Origin: Acidobacteriaceae bacterium
GTDB taxonomy: Bacteria; Acidobacteriota; Terriglobia; Terriglobales; Acidobacteriaceae
Assembly (NCBI GenBank): GCA_003142935.1
Contig: PLOG01000219.1
Span: 8,036 to 40,334 of the forward strand
Direction of reading: 5' to 3'
Length of the DNA stretch: 32,299 nt
Position 1 is the stretch's first letter. Each line of letters begins with the position of its first letter. The translations under genes and the position numbers were made by a program. The notes under the pieces are model-generated. The model saw only the letters and a program-made list of their open reading frames with translations, was not told where the DNA came from and ran no database searches. This document shows, piece after piece, positions 9,744 to 17,911 of this stretch.

Positions 9744-10796
9744 ATGCAGCGCACATTCACTACCGCATTTCTTGCCGTACTCTTAGCACTGGCCGCCCCT
9801 GCTCAGGCTCCGCAAAATGACACCACGCCGGCCGGCGAAGCGGCGGCGCCCGCGCCCACGCCATTTGAAGTTGCCAAGGATCTGGCTGCCAAGGGACGCC
9901 TGGACAAGGCGCTGGCGCAGCTTGATCTACTGGCAGCCAAGACCCCCGAGGAGGCTGGTGTGGAACGGCTGCGCGGCATCATACTTTACCAACAAGAGCA
10001 GCTCCCGGAGGCTATTGCAGCCTTCACTAAAGCTGCTGATCAAGATCCGAACGATCGCGAGTCGATCGAGATGCGCGGTGTGAGTCTCTTTCGCCTGGGC
10101 CGGGCTCCCGAGGCCCTTCCCTTTCTTGAAAAGGCCCACACCGCCGTGGAACGGGCCAACATCGACCCGCAGTATGTACTTGGCCTCTGCTATGAAAACG
10201 TGGGGCGCTTCGACGACGCGCGCCACGCCTTTGCCGCGCAATACGGCTTCGCCCCCGACTCTGCTGAAGCGTATCTCCTCGCCGGCCGGCTTTTTCTCCG
10301 CGGTGAGTTCGCGGACGAGGCTACTGTCCAGGCCCGCAAGGCCCTCGAGATGAACCCTACGTTGCCGCTGGCTCACCAACTCCTGGGTGAAGTGGCGCTG
10401 GCCAAGGGTGACGTGGCCGGCGCTATCCTCGAACTCGAGGCCGAACGCAAGCTCAACCCACTCGACGGAATCCTTTATGACCGGCTGGGGGACGCCTATC
10501 TGCGCAGCGGGCAGTATGCTGACGCCCAGCAGGCTTTGAATCGCGCGATCCTGCTGGAACCCAGCTCGACCGCACCTTACATCCTGCTGGGACAAACCTT
10601 ACTCAAGCTCCAGCAGCCCATCCAGGCACTGCATTACCTTGACCGGGCCGCGAAGATGGACCCATCCAACTACATCACGTATAACCTGCTCGGCCAGGCC
10701 TACAGAGCGACCGGACAGATGGCAGAGGCCAACCGCGCATTCAAGATGTGTGTGGACCTGCAACACAGCGACACACACCGGCCGGCGGGAAGGTAG
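9744..10796 (+). CDS. Exported TPR-repeat protein
   Basis: A 350-residue protein with a hydrophobic N terminus (FLAVLLALAAPAQA) typical of a signal peptide, so periplasmic. The start has AGGA 7 bases upstream. After an Ala/Pro-rich linker it is built almost entirely of tetratricopeptide repeats, recognised by recurring A-x3-Y/F-x2-A-x8-P patterns: LPEAIAAFTKAADQDP, APEALPFLEKAH, LPLAHQLLGEVALAKGD, YADAQQALNRAILLEP and IQALHYLDRAAKMDP. TPR arrays are protein-protein scaffolds; the partner is unknown. It ends 3 bases before the next TPR gene, so the two are almost certainly co-transcribed and perhaps translationally coupled. Position after the receptor suggests periplasmic support of uptake, which is inference. 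Confidence 0.88.
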   Translation: MQRTFTTAFLAVLLALAAPAQAPQNDTTPAGEAAAPAPTPFEVAKDLAAKGRLDKALAQLDLLAAKTPEEAGVERLRGIILYQQEQLPEAIAAFTKAADQDPNDRESIEMRGVSLFRLGRAPEALPFLEKAHTAVERANIDPQYVLGLCYENVGRFDDARHAFAAQYGFAPDSAEAYLLAGRLFLRGEFADEATVQARKALEMNPTLPLAHQLLGEVALAKGDVAGAILELEAERKLNPLDGILYDRLGDAYLRSGQYADAQQALNRAILLEPSSTAPYILLGQTLLKLQQPIQALHYLDRAAKMDPSNYITYNLLGQAYRATGQMAEANRAFKMCVDLQHSDTHRPAGR

Positions 10797-10799
10797 ACC

Positions 10800-12665
10800 A
10801 TGCGCAAGCACCACCGTCTTCTAATCGCCGTCCTCGTCAGCCTCCTGGCCTCTTGGTCGCTCTCGGTCACGGCACAGGCGCCGAGGCTGCGGAAGACTGG
10901 CAAACTGAAGCGCGCCGATGCGGCTTTCCGCGCTGGTCATGACGCCCTGCAGTCGGGAAACCTGGAGTTGGCGCGCGCGAAATTCGCTGAGGCTTCCCAT
11001 CTTGCTCCGCAAATTCCCGAAGCTCATGAGGCTTTGGGTGCGGTTCTGGTCGAGTTGGGCAATCCGGCGGAGGCCGTGCAAGAACTCGAAGCCGCTGGCA
11101 AGTTGAAGCCCGGCGACCAGGAGATTGAAGCCAATCTGGCTCTGGCATATGCGAATGCCGATTTACCCGAAAAGGCGATTCCGCATTTCAGCGCAGCGTT
11201 CAATCTTTCCCAGCAGTCCGGCCAGCCGCCGACCGGGGCAGCCTTCTGCGAGGCGTACGCCCGGGCACTGGCGGCCACAGGTAAGTTGACTGAGGCCATC
11301 GAGATGTTTCAGGCCGCAAACAAACAAGGTGGAGCGAGGGCGGACACCTTGGATGCCATTGGTTCGCTCTACGCGCAGTTACGTAACTGGGATGAGGCGC
11401 GGCCCCAGTTCGAGCTTGCCCTGACGACTGACAGTTCATACGTACTGGCGCGCATCCACCTCGGCATTGTGCTCCTCCAGCAGCGCGATTACCCGGCTGC
11501 TCTCTCGTCTCTGGAGAAAGCGGTCAAGCAGGAGCCGGCGAATGCGCTGGCCCAGTTCGAGTATGGACGGACGCTGGAGGCTGTGGACCAGGATGGTGCC
11601 GCCGTACCTTACTTGCAAGAGGCGGTCAGGCTCAATCCCGAGTTAGACGGCGCGCCAAATGAGCTAGCCATGGTGTTGCAACGGCTAGGCCGCCAGCAGG
11701 AGGCGGTTCCGTGGTTTCAGAAAGTCATTGAGCGCGAGCCGCACAACGTCAGCGCCTTGACCAACCTGGGTTTGGCTCTCACCATGACCGGTAAGGCGAA
11801 GGAGTCGCTCGCGATTTTCCACCAGGCGCTGGCGGAGACGACCAAAGATGCGTTCATCTACAAGGACATGGGCGTGGCGCATGTGCAGCTTTCCGCCTTC
11901 GACGAGGCCATTGCCGACTTTCAAGCGGCGATGGTGATCGATCCCAGTGACGCCCAGATCCACTATGACCTCGGCTTGGCCTACAAATTCAAAGATCGCG
12001 TCAACGACGCCATCGCCGAACTGACACGCGCCGGAGAATTGGATCCTACTCTACAGGATCCGCCGTACACGCTGGGTATTCTCTATATGCAGATCGGCAA
12101 GCTGGACCTGGCTGCGGTTGAGCTCAAAAAGGCAGTTGCTCTGCGCCCCGACAATGGTGACGCCTGGGCGATTCTGGGCAGTACGCTCAAGCAGGACTCG
12201 CGGTTCGACGAGGCCAGGGATGCGCTGGAAAGGGCGATCCCACTCTTGCCTGGTCAGCCCGGTCCGCGCGTCACATTGGCGGCTGTGCTGGCCGACCAGG
12301 CCAGCACAGCCGCCACAGCTGCCGATGCCAGTGAGGCGGCCGGAGAGCAGCAGCAGGCCGACCAGCAGCGCAGCCAGGCAAAGAAACTGCGCAGCCAAGC
12401 TGCCGAATATCGCCGCCAGGCTGCAGTACTCAGCCGCGCGGCGGTCAATCGACAGAAGGCGTCATTCGCCCTCAACGCCGGCAATCAACTGCTGTTGCGC
12501 GGTCAAATTGCCGATGCGGTTGCCCGCTACCAGGAATCCATCGCTGCCGATCCAACTTTTGCCGACGCTCACAGCCAGCTTGCGATCGCTTATGAGCGGC
12601 AGGGACGAAATAACGAAGCCACAACTGAACGGATCAAGGCAAAGGATCTTCAGATAGCCAAATAA
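10800..12665 (+). CDS. Exported large TPR-repeat protein
   Basis: A 621-residue protein with an N-terminal signal sequence (LLIAVLVSLLASWSL, then TAQA). A dozen or more TPR units span about residues 35-490 (for example YPAALSSLEKAVKQEP, QEAVPWFQKVIEREP, FDEAIADFQAAMVIDP, FDEARDALERAIPLLP). They are interrupted at about 500-555 by an Ala/Gln/Arg-rich stretch likely to be coiled coil (SEAAGEQQQADQQRSQAKK). A final TPR pair follows (IADAVARYQESIAADP). The start at 10800 follows the previous stop by 3 bases, with GGGAAGG just upstream overlapping the end of the previous gene. It is a scaffold-type periplasmic protein of unknown partner, and a probable tandem relative of the 350-residue TPR protein before it. 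Confidence 0.88.
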   Translation: MRKHHRLLIAVLVSLLASWSLSVTAQAPRLRKTGKLKRADAAFRAGHDALQSGNLELARAKFAEASHLAPQIPEAHEALGAVLVELGNPAEAVQELEAAGKLKPGDQEIEANLALAYANADLPEKAIPHFSAAFNLSQQSGQPPTGAAFCEAYARALAATGKLTEAIEMFQAANKQGGARADTLDAIGSLYAQLRNWDEARPQFELALTTDSSYVLARIHLGIVLLQQRDYPAALSSLEKAVKQEPANALAQFEYGRTLEAVDQDGAAVPYLQEAVRLNPELDGAPNELAMVLQRLGRQQEAVPWFQKVIEREPHNVSALTNLGLALTMTGKAKESLAIFHQALAETTKDAFIYKDMGVAHVQLSAFDEAIADFQAAMVIDPSDAQIHYDLGLAYKFKDRVNDAIAELTRAGELDPTLQDPPYTLGILYMQIGKLDLAAVELKKAVALRPDNGDAWAILGSTLKQDSRFDEARDALERAIPLLPGQPGPRVTLAAVLADQASTAATAADASEAAGEQQQADQQRSQAKKLRSQAAEYRRQAAVLSRAAVNRQKASFALNAGNQLLLRGQIADAVARYQESIAADPTFADAHSQLAIAYERQGRNNEATTERIKAKDLQIAK

Positions 12666-12830
12666 GATGGTCTTTCAAGGGAGGACTCTGGGATGCATAG
12701 AGATACATATCCATGGCAAGCACCTGCGGGGTGCATGAGATCAAAATTACTTGCTCAGATGCTCGGATTAAGATGCGTTTACCGTTTGAAGAGATATCGC
12801 TCCGCGATTTTGGGCGACCGGACATTATGG

Positions 12831-12836
12831 TATAGT
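12831..12836 (+). promoter_or_regulatory. Possible -10 element just before the small secreted protein gene
   Basis: TATAGT lies 9 bases upstream of the ATG at 12846, which would place transcription initiation within a few bases of the start codon. No good -35 is seen at 17 bases, and there is no strong Shine-Dalgarno (only GGTGG). Confidence 0.2.
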
Positions 12837-12845
12837 GGTGGCCTG

Positions 12846-13502
12846 ATGAAAGCCTATCTGCTAACCGCTCTTCTTGTTCTTTGTGGAGCCACGCTTCTGG
12901 CCCAGGCGCCGGCTGATGCGCCTGCAACTGCGGCGCCCCGTACTTACTCCAACGACGTGGGCTTTAGTTACAGCTTCCCAGCCGACTGGGATGTGGTGGA
13001 CATGAGTGCGACACTTCCGGCAGCGCAGCAGCAGGCGCAGCAGAGCGCCACCACCGAAGATGAAAAGCGGGGTGCTGCTTGCACCCAGATCGCCCTGAGC
13101 GCGCGCCATGGAAGTCCAGCTTCCACGGTGGTCGCCGTAGTGTTGCCCTTTTCCTGCCTGGGAGCGGAGATGACCGACAAGGATCTTCCTGGCATGGGCT
13201 CGGGAGCCATGGAGGGAATCCAACAGAACTTCGACATTGCCGAACCAGTCTACGGCGTCTATTCGCTCGGCAGCCATAGCGTATGGATCGAACGTGCCAA
13301 GGGCACTCTTAAAGGCCACTCCGAGGTCCAGTACACGGTGGAGACCGTTTGCAGCATTATGAAAAGGGGCGCAGTCTGCTGGATGGCTATAGCCGCCGAC
13401 GATGCCGCGCTACAGACCTTCGAACAAGGCGCGGTCACGTTGGGAAGCGAAGCCCCTACCCCACTTGTTCCGGCTGACGCCTTTGTGAAGAAGCCGTCCT
13501 AG
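12846..13502 (+). CDS. Small secreted protein of unknown function
   Basis: A 218-residue protein. The start at 12846 is chosen because it gives a standard signal peptide (MKAYLLTALLVLCGATLLAQ); an upstream in-frame ATG at 12693 adds 51 residues that look non-coding. The mature part begins with a short Ala/Pro-rich linker and then DVGFSYSFPADWDVVDM, which resembles the first strands of PsbP/DUF1795-like domains (resemblance only). The segment QQQAQQSATTEDEKRG is low-complexity and polar. Four cysteines (in GAACTQ, FSCLG, ETVCS, AVCWM) could form disulfides in the periplasm. It follows the TPR pair after 180 bp, but a promoter of its own cannot be excluded. I do not recognise a function. Confidence 0.78.
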   Translation: MKAYLLTALLVLCGATLLAQAPADAPATAAPRTYSNDVGFSYSFPADWDVVDMSATLPAAQQQAQQSATTEDEKRGAACTQIALSARHGSPASTVVAVVLPFSCLGAEMTDKDLPGMGSGAMEGIQQNFDIAEPVYGVYSLGSHSVWIERAKGTLKGHSEVQYTVETVCSIMKRGAVCWMAIAADDAALQTFEQGAVTLGSEAPTPLVPADAFVKKPS

Positions 13503-13528
13503 TATCCCTGGCAGCCCATAACTGGGGA

Positions 13529-13547
13529 TTTTTCTGTTGACAATGCC
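13529..13547 (+). repeat. Second copy of the 19-base promoter-like sequence
   Basis: TTTTTCTGTTGACAATGCC here is identical to 5633-5651 upstream of the TonB-dependent receptor. It includes a full TTGACA (13537-13542), but no -10 hexamer lies at 16-18 bases. No intact gene follows; an IS3 remnant starts about 180 bp downstream. Confidence 0.6.
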
Positions 13548-13729
13548 GTTTAGAATTAGGGTCCAACAAGGTCCAAAACTGGGTGAATTTAATTGGCTTT
13601 TGCCACCTTGGCATGAGCTAAAGGCATTGAAATCAATGTGACTTAGCATTTGTCAGTTGGGCTCATAGCCCAGAGCTTCTCTGTGGAAGTGGAGAGTTCG
13701 GCAGGACAATGGAATACGAAATAGATTGC

Positions 13730-14070
13730 GCATCTTCCGCATCAGCGTCCGGACATGCCTGCGCCGACCTCCAGCCCCTGTTGCCAGAGCAGATCGCGCA
13801 GTATCCGGTTGCGGGCAAACGGGTAATTCATGTGAAGCTCATCAATGCGCCGCATCAGCCAGAGGTCCGGCTCAGAGACCGGCCGCGGCTGATAATAGAC
13901 GCTGCTGCTGCTGATCTCAAGCACTTCAGCCTGTTTCTGGATGGGAAGATCGTGCTCCGGGTCGATCATCGCTTTACGCTCAGCAACCCCGCCTTGGTGA
14001 GCGCCCCTTCTAAAAAATCGTTCTCCAGCGTCAGCTCGCTGGGCACTAATTCCTCCCGACGCCCCGACGA
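13730..14070 (-). pseudogene. IS3-family insertion sequence remnant (orfA end, orfB start), frameshifted
   Basis: Reading the minus strand, the last residues of an orfA product (SELTLENDFLEGALTKAGLL, then SVKR) run into an orfB start codon at 13969. OrfB opens with MIDPEHDLPIQKQAEVLEIS, followed by SSSVYYQPRPVSEPDLWLMR, RIDELHMNYPFA and RILRDLLWQQGLEVG. This is the HTH/linker region of IS3-group OrfB. A missing base near 13755 shifts the frame, and the matching continuation (RHVRTLMRKM) is readable in the next frame. Homology then stops; the integrase core with its DDE residues is absent. No terminal inverted repeats were found. It is a decayed fragment immediately downstream of the fucose transporter gene. 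Confidence 0.75.
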
Positions 14071-14263
14071 GGTCGCGGAGCAGTAGAGGGCCACTTCGCC
14101 TTCTTGGATGGTCGGTAAGGCCGAGCGGCAGCTGCGTTAAGGCAGCACTGACGGTCTCCACTTCACTCCAGCCTTGAGCCGGCTGCTTATCTATCAGAGC
14201 AAATCCTTTCAGGAAGGCCAAGCAGTAAATTGCTGACTTGCTGGTTTGCTGACTCGCTACCCC

Positions 14264-15586
14264 TTATCCCAACGCCTCGCCCACCTTCGCTTCGGCGAAC
14301 AGCCACGCATACAGAGCAACACCGATATAACAGACCACCGGAACAAGGTAGGCAGCCTGCAGCGGAAGCATCCCCATCAACTTCGTCAGCGCCGCACCGC
14401 CCAAAAGCGCCATTACCAGGAATGATCCGGCGGTCTTGGTCTTCTCGCCCATGCCCTTCAGACCCAGCGCAAAGATGGTCGGGAACATGATCGACATGAA
14501 CAGGCTCGTCGTGAGCAGGCAACCCACGCCAATCCAGCTGGGATGGACGACGGCAACCAGGCACAAGGCGACATTGATCACAGAATAGACCACCAGCATC
14601 AGCCGCGCGTGGAAGTGCCGCATCAGCCAGGCAGAGCTGAACCGCCCAACGGCAAACGCCGCCAGCGTGCCTGTCAGCATGTAGCCTGCGGCCTTGTCGC
14701 CTACGCCCGTGGCCGATTCCACATAGGGAACGAAGTAACTCCACGTGCCTACCTGCGCGCCCACGTAGAGAAACTGCGCCAGCACCGCGAAGACAAAGTG
14801 CGGTTGCCAGAGTCGTACATGCATGCCGCCTGTGGCCGCGCTCTCCGAAACATCTTCGCTCCCCAGATCAGGAAACTTGGTCATCAGGATCAGCAACGCC
14901 CAGAGAAATGCGAAGCAGCCCAGAACCACATACGGCGTCACCACGCGCAGCGTCTCGGAATGCAGATACGCCTGGTAGGTTCCAGCCGCCTGCATGGCTG
15001 CCACTTGCGCATCGCTCAGCTTCACGCCGGAGAAGATAAACACCGTCCCGATCAGGCCCGCACTGATCGACCCCAACGGATTGAACGCCTGCGACAGATT
15101 CAGCCGCCGCTCGCTCGACCCTGCCGGTCCCAGTTGCGCAATGAATGAATTCGACCCCGTCTCAAGAAACGACAATCCGCTCGCGATGACAAATTGCGCC
15201 ACAAGAAAGAACCAATAAAGCCCCGCCTGCGCCGCCGGATAAAATAAGAGGCATCCGCTGCCCAGAAGGCAAAGCCCGGTCACAATGCCCATCTTGTAGC
15301 CGAACCGCCGCATCAACTGCCCCGCAGGAATGGCCAGCAAAAAGTAGCCGAGGTAAAACCAGATCTGCACTCCTGCCGCGCTCGACCGGTTGATATTGAA
15401 CGACTTCATGAATTGCCGGATCAGTATGTCATTCAGATTGTTCGGAATCGCCCACAGAAAGAACAGCGCCGTGACCACCAGAAACGGCAACAGCCGCCCC
15501 GTAGGAATCAACAGGGTTTCAATGTCTTCGTTATTGTTCAGCGAGGGCGACTTGCCTTGCCCAACCGGCCCGACGGAGATGCTCAA
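14264..15586 (-). CDS. fucP: FucP-like sugar:H+ symporter (MFS)
   Basis: About 440 residues, inner-membrane, predicted 12 transmembrane helices. FucP-type signatures are clear: FFLWAIPNNLNDILIRQFMK near the N terminus, FYLGYFLLAIPAGQLMRRFG, and FLETGSNSFIAQLG with LSQAFNPLGS. These belong to the FHS family of L-fucose/glucose/galactose proton symporters. The suggested start is a TTG at 15586 because GGGAG lies about 7 bases upstream; an ATG at 15619 is possible but has no ribosome site. It is the last gene of the minus-strand locus. A 182-bp gap with a short hairpin (15704-15724) separates it from the fucosidase gene. L-fucose is the likely substrate given the neighbouring GH29 and mutarotase genes. 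Confidence 0.88.
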   Translation of the reverse strand: MSISVGPVGQGKSPSLNNNEDIETLLIPTGRLLPFLVVTALFFLWAIPNNLNDILIRQFMKSFNINRSSAAGVQIWFYLGYFLLAIPAGQLMRRFGYKMGIVTGLCLLGSGCLLFYPAAQAGLYWFFLVAQFVIASGLSFLETGSNSFIAQLGPAGSSERRLNLSQAFNPLGSISAGLIGTVFIFSGVKLSDAQVAAMQAAGTYQAYLHSETLRVVTPYVVLGCFAFLWALLILMTKFPDLGSEDVSESAATGGMHVRLWQPHFVFAVLAQFLYVGAQVGTWSYFVPYVESATGVGDKAAGYMLTGTLAAFAVGRFSSAWLMRHFHARLMLVVYSVINVALCLVAVVHPSWIGVGCLLTTSLFMSIMFPTIFALGLKGMGEKTKTAGSFLVMALLGGAALTKLMGMLPLQAAYLVPVVCYIGVALYAWLFAEAKVGEALG

Positions 15587-15768
15587 GGTGAATTCTCCCT
15601 TCTGGAGCATGAGATACAACGAGGCGCCATGGCCTCATAAAGTACGGTTAGATTTGTTCCACGCGCGCAGCAGCCTTCGCCAAAACTCCCGAGAAAGAGA
15701 AACCAGCCGCGAAAAAGCCGGCTGCGCGCCCGCGCCAGCGAAACCGCAGGCCAGAGCCGATGCTCCTG

Positions 15769-17298
15769 CTACGCCAAATCGACCTTTAGCGTGATGCCAA
15801 TGTCAGAGATCTTCTCGGGAGGCATCTGGACCTTCAATGCTGCGTCGTCCTGCTTCCAGTTCAGATTGCCCTTGTGCCCGAGCAGTTCCACCTGGAGGAT
15901 CTTGCCAGGCTGCTGCGGACTGGCGAGGCCAAGAGCCTGCACCACAGCCTCCTTCTCAGGCCAGCCCATGACAAACGCGTAAAGCGTGCTGCCCTTCGTT
16001 GTGAAGCGCACATCTTCGGCGGTGAGGTCATTCTGCTTGTCTTCGTTGAAGTTTCCGGTCACGATTTTCACTTGTGTGGAAGGGCCTTCGCCGTAGATCT
16101 TCCAGGGGCGCATCGCGTAGATGCCTTCACTGTTGATTTGCATCCACTCGGTGATGCCTTGCAGCACCTCCATCTCTTCGAAGTCCAGTTGGCCTGAATT
16201 GGGCAGCGGAAAATTCAGCAGCAGGTTGCCATTCTTGCTCACGATGTCGGTGAGCAGATCGATCACCTTCTTGGGTGTCTTGTATTGCTGGCCGCGCTTG
16301 TAATGCCATTGGCCGATGCAGGTATCGGTTTGCCACGGGTTCTTTGCGATCAGGTCGGAGACGCCGCGTTCATGGTCCAGCAGGCAGGTGCCGATGGCGC
16401 AATCCGTCTCCGTCTTGCTGGTGTAGATCGCCTCCGTCTGGCCGCCGTGCAACTGCGCGCTCACGTTGTAGAGGTGCGCCACCATCTTCAGTCCGTATTC
16501 CTCGAAGGGAAGGTGGCCGTCGGTGTAAAGCAGGTCGGGCTGATACTTGTCGATTAGGTCGGTCATGCGATCGAGATAATGACGCTTCCACGATTCGGGA
16601 ATATCGTCATCGTTCCAATCGAGCTTGTCGATTACCCTGGCGCAATCGGTATCGTGATATAAGTCCGCATACTGAGGATCGGCGCCGTCGTATGGAACGC
16701 CGGCCAGAGGACCGGTCTTGTCGGCGCCGTGGCTCACGGCGAACCACTTATAACTGATCCAAAGATGCTCGCTGACTCCGAAGCGCAAACCGTTCTTCCG
16801 CGCCGCATCCCGCCATAGGCCGACAATGTCCTTCTTCGGGCCCATGTTTACCGCGTTCCACCGCGTGTACTTCGAGTTCCACAGGTCGAAGTTATCGTGG
16901 TGGACGCCCATGCTGACGAAGTACTTAGCGCCCGCCTTCTTGTACAGGCTCATCAGGTGTTCCGGGTCCCACTTAGCGGCCTTCCAGATATCGACCAGGT
17001 CCTTGTAGCCGACTTTGGAGGGATGCCCATACGTTTCCACATGGTACCGGTATTGGTCCGATCCCTGCATGTACATGTTGCGGGCGTACCAGTCGCCGTC
17101 TTCGATGGCCGATTGCGGCCCCCAGTGCGCCCAGATACCGAACTTCGCGTCGCGAAACCAGTTTGGAACCTCGTAGGATCTGAGAGACTCCCGGGTTCCG
17201 AGGAAGCCGTTTGCCTGGGCCTTTAGATACTTTGAGAGAGCAAGGGCGGAACATGCACCGCCCAACGACTTAAGCAAATCGCGCCTGTTCAATGCCAT
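15769..17298 (-). CDS. Tat-exported alpha-L-fucosidase (GH29)
   Basis: A 509-residue hydrolase that releases terminal L-fucose from glycans. The start at 17298 is preferred to the upstream in-frame start because AAAGGA precedes it and a twin-arginine signal (NRRDLLKSL) then sits at residues 4-12. GH29 motifs: WFRDAKFGIWAHWG (about 47-60), SMGVHHDNFDLW with paired His at 133-134, RFGVSEHLW, and DLLYTDG with the predicted nucleophile D260. The C-terminal domain is typical (VKIVTGNF, TLYAFVMGWP). The general acid/base is not conserved enough in this family to assign by eye. It lies between the mutarotase-like gene (83 bp upstream) and the FucP transporter, consistent with periplasmic release followed by import. 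Confidence 0.93.
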   Translation of the reverse strand: MALNRRDLLKSLGGACSALALSKYLKAQANGFLGTRESLRSYEVPNWFRDAKFGIWAHWGPQSAIEDGDWYARNMYMQGSDQYRYHVETYGHPSKVGYKDLVDIWKAAKWDPEHLMSLYKKAGAKYFVSMGVHHDNFDLWNSKYTRWNAVNMGPKKDIVGLWRDAARKNGLRFGVSEHLWISYKWFAVSHGADKTGPLAGVPYDGADPQYADLYHDTDCARVIDKLDWNDDDIPESWKRHYLDRMTDLIDKYQPDLLYTDGHLPFEEYGLKMVAHLYNVSAQLHGGQTEAIYTSKTETDCAIGTCLLDHERGVSDLIAKNPWQTDTCIGQWHYKRGQQYKTPKKVIDLLTDIVSKNGNLLLNFPLPNSGQLDFEEMEVLQGITEWMQINSEGIYAMRPWKIYGEGPSTQVKIVTGNFNEDKQNDLTAEDVRFTTKGSTLYAFVMGWPEKEAVVQALGLASPQQPGKILQVELLGHKGNLNWKQDDAALKVQMPPEKISDIGITLKVDLA

Positions 17299-17381
17299 GG
17301 CAGTGGGTATCCTTTCGCGGGTAGGTTCGCATCTGGAAGCAAGGGATGCAATCTTCCCTGCTTGCGCCAAGGTTGCTTGTT

Positions 17382-17891
17382 CTATCTCGAATCCGAAACC
17401 AGTATCGCCTGGCGGAGCCGCTCTTCTGCCTCGGCGTTCCAGTAGCCGCAGTCGAGTTCGAAGAAGACGGAGGTGTACGGAATCGTCATATCGGTCTTGA
17501 TGACGAGAATGCGGAAGACCTGCGCCGACTGGTCCAGCTTGTGAAGGATCTGCTCGTGCGGAAGACAGGTTACGCTGGCGCCTTGCAGAGCGTCATCCAG
17601 TTGCTGCCGGTACTCGGCGACGCCCGGCGCGTCGATCTCCTCCACAAAGCCAAGCTCCCGGTCCGCATAGATGTTGGCCCGGATGTGCCGGGAGGCACTG
17701 ATGGCGTCCCTAACCGTTTGCACGACATGAATCTGATCCGCATCCGCGACAATGGTCTCAATGCCAGGCTTCGACTGTGCCGGATACGCCGCGTCGGCAA
17801 CCACAATCCAGTTGCGATGCCCGAAGAGCGGCTGCAACTCATTGAGTCTGCGTTCCCAATCGGTTTGTGTCGAGGGTGTAACGTCGCTCAT
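17382..17891 (-). CDS. RbsD/FucU-family sugar mutarotase, divergent
   Basis: A 169-residue protein; the start at 17891 has GAGGA 9 bases upstream and lies 20 bp after the dehydrogenase stop. The family hallmarks are visible: GHRNWIVVADAAYP (candidate His25 and Asp33) and, near the C terminus, IPYTSVFFELDCGYW in the position of the PYANxxL motif. RbsD/FucU enzymes interconvert sugar anomers (ribose pyranase, L-fucose mutarotase). It is about 30 residues longer than typical FucU and is much more divergent than the 129-residue paralogue at 20343-20732. With a fucosidase and FucP beside it, L-fucose is the likely substrate. The divergence leaves open a different sugar or a non-catalytic role. Confidence 0.75.
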   Translation of the reverse strand: MSDVTPSTQTDWERRLNELQPLFGHRNWIVVADAAYPAQSKPGIETIVADADQIHVVQTVRDAISASRHIRANIYADRELGFVEEIDAPGVAEYRQQLDDALQGASVTCLPHEQILHKLDQSAQVFRILVIKTDMTIPYTSVFFELDCGYWNAEAEERLRQAILVSDSR

Positions 17892-17911
17892 CGTATTCCG
17901 TCCTCGCGGTT

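Noticed and set aside
13608-13640. Sigma-54-like TTGGCATGAGC sequence downstream of the 19-base repeat
   Set aside because: The GG to GC spacing is wrong for a -24/-12 promoter.
13709-14086. Plus-strand 125-codon open frame
   Set aside because: It is antisense to the recognisable IS3 orfA/orfB remnant and has no start site or family likeness.
14225-14260. Repeated TTGCTGACT motif after the FucP stop codon
   Set aside because: Two 9-base copies only; too short to define a repeat element.
15704-15724. Hairpin CAGCCG/CGGCTG between the fucosidase and FucP genes as a terminator
   Set aside because: Only a 6-bp stem with an A-rich loop and no U-tract on the minus strand; noted in the FucP entry but too weak to call.
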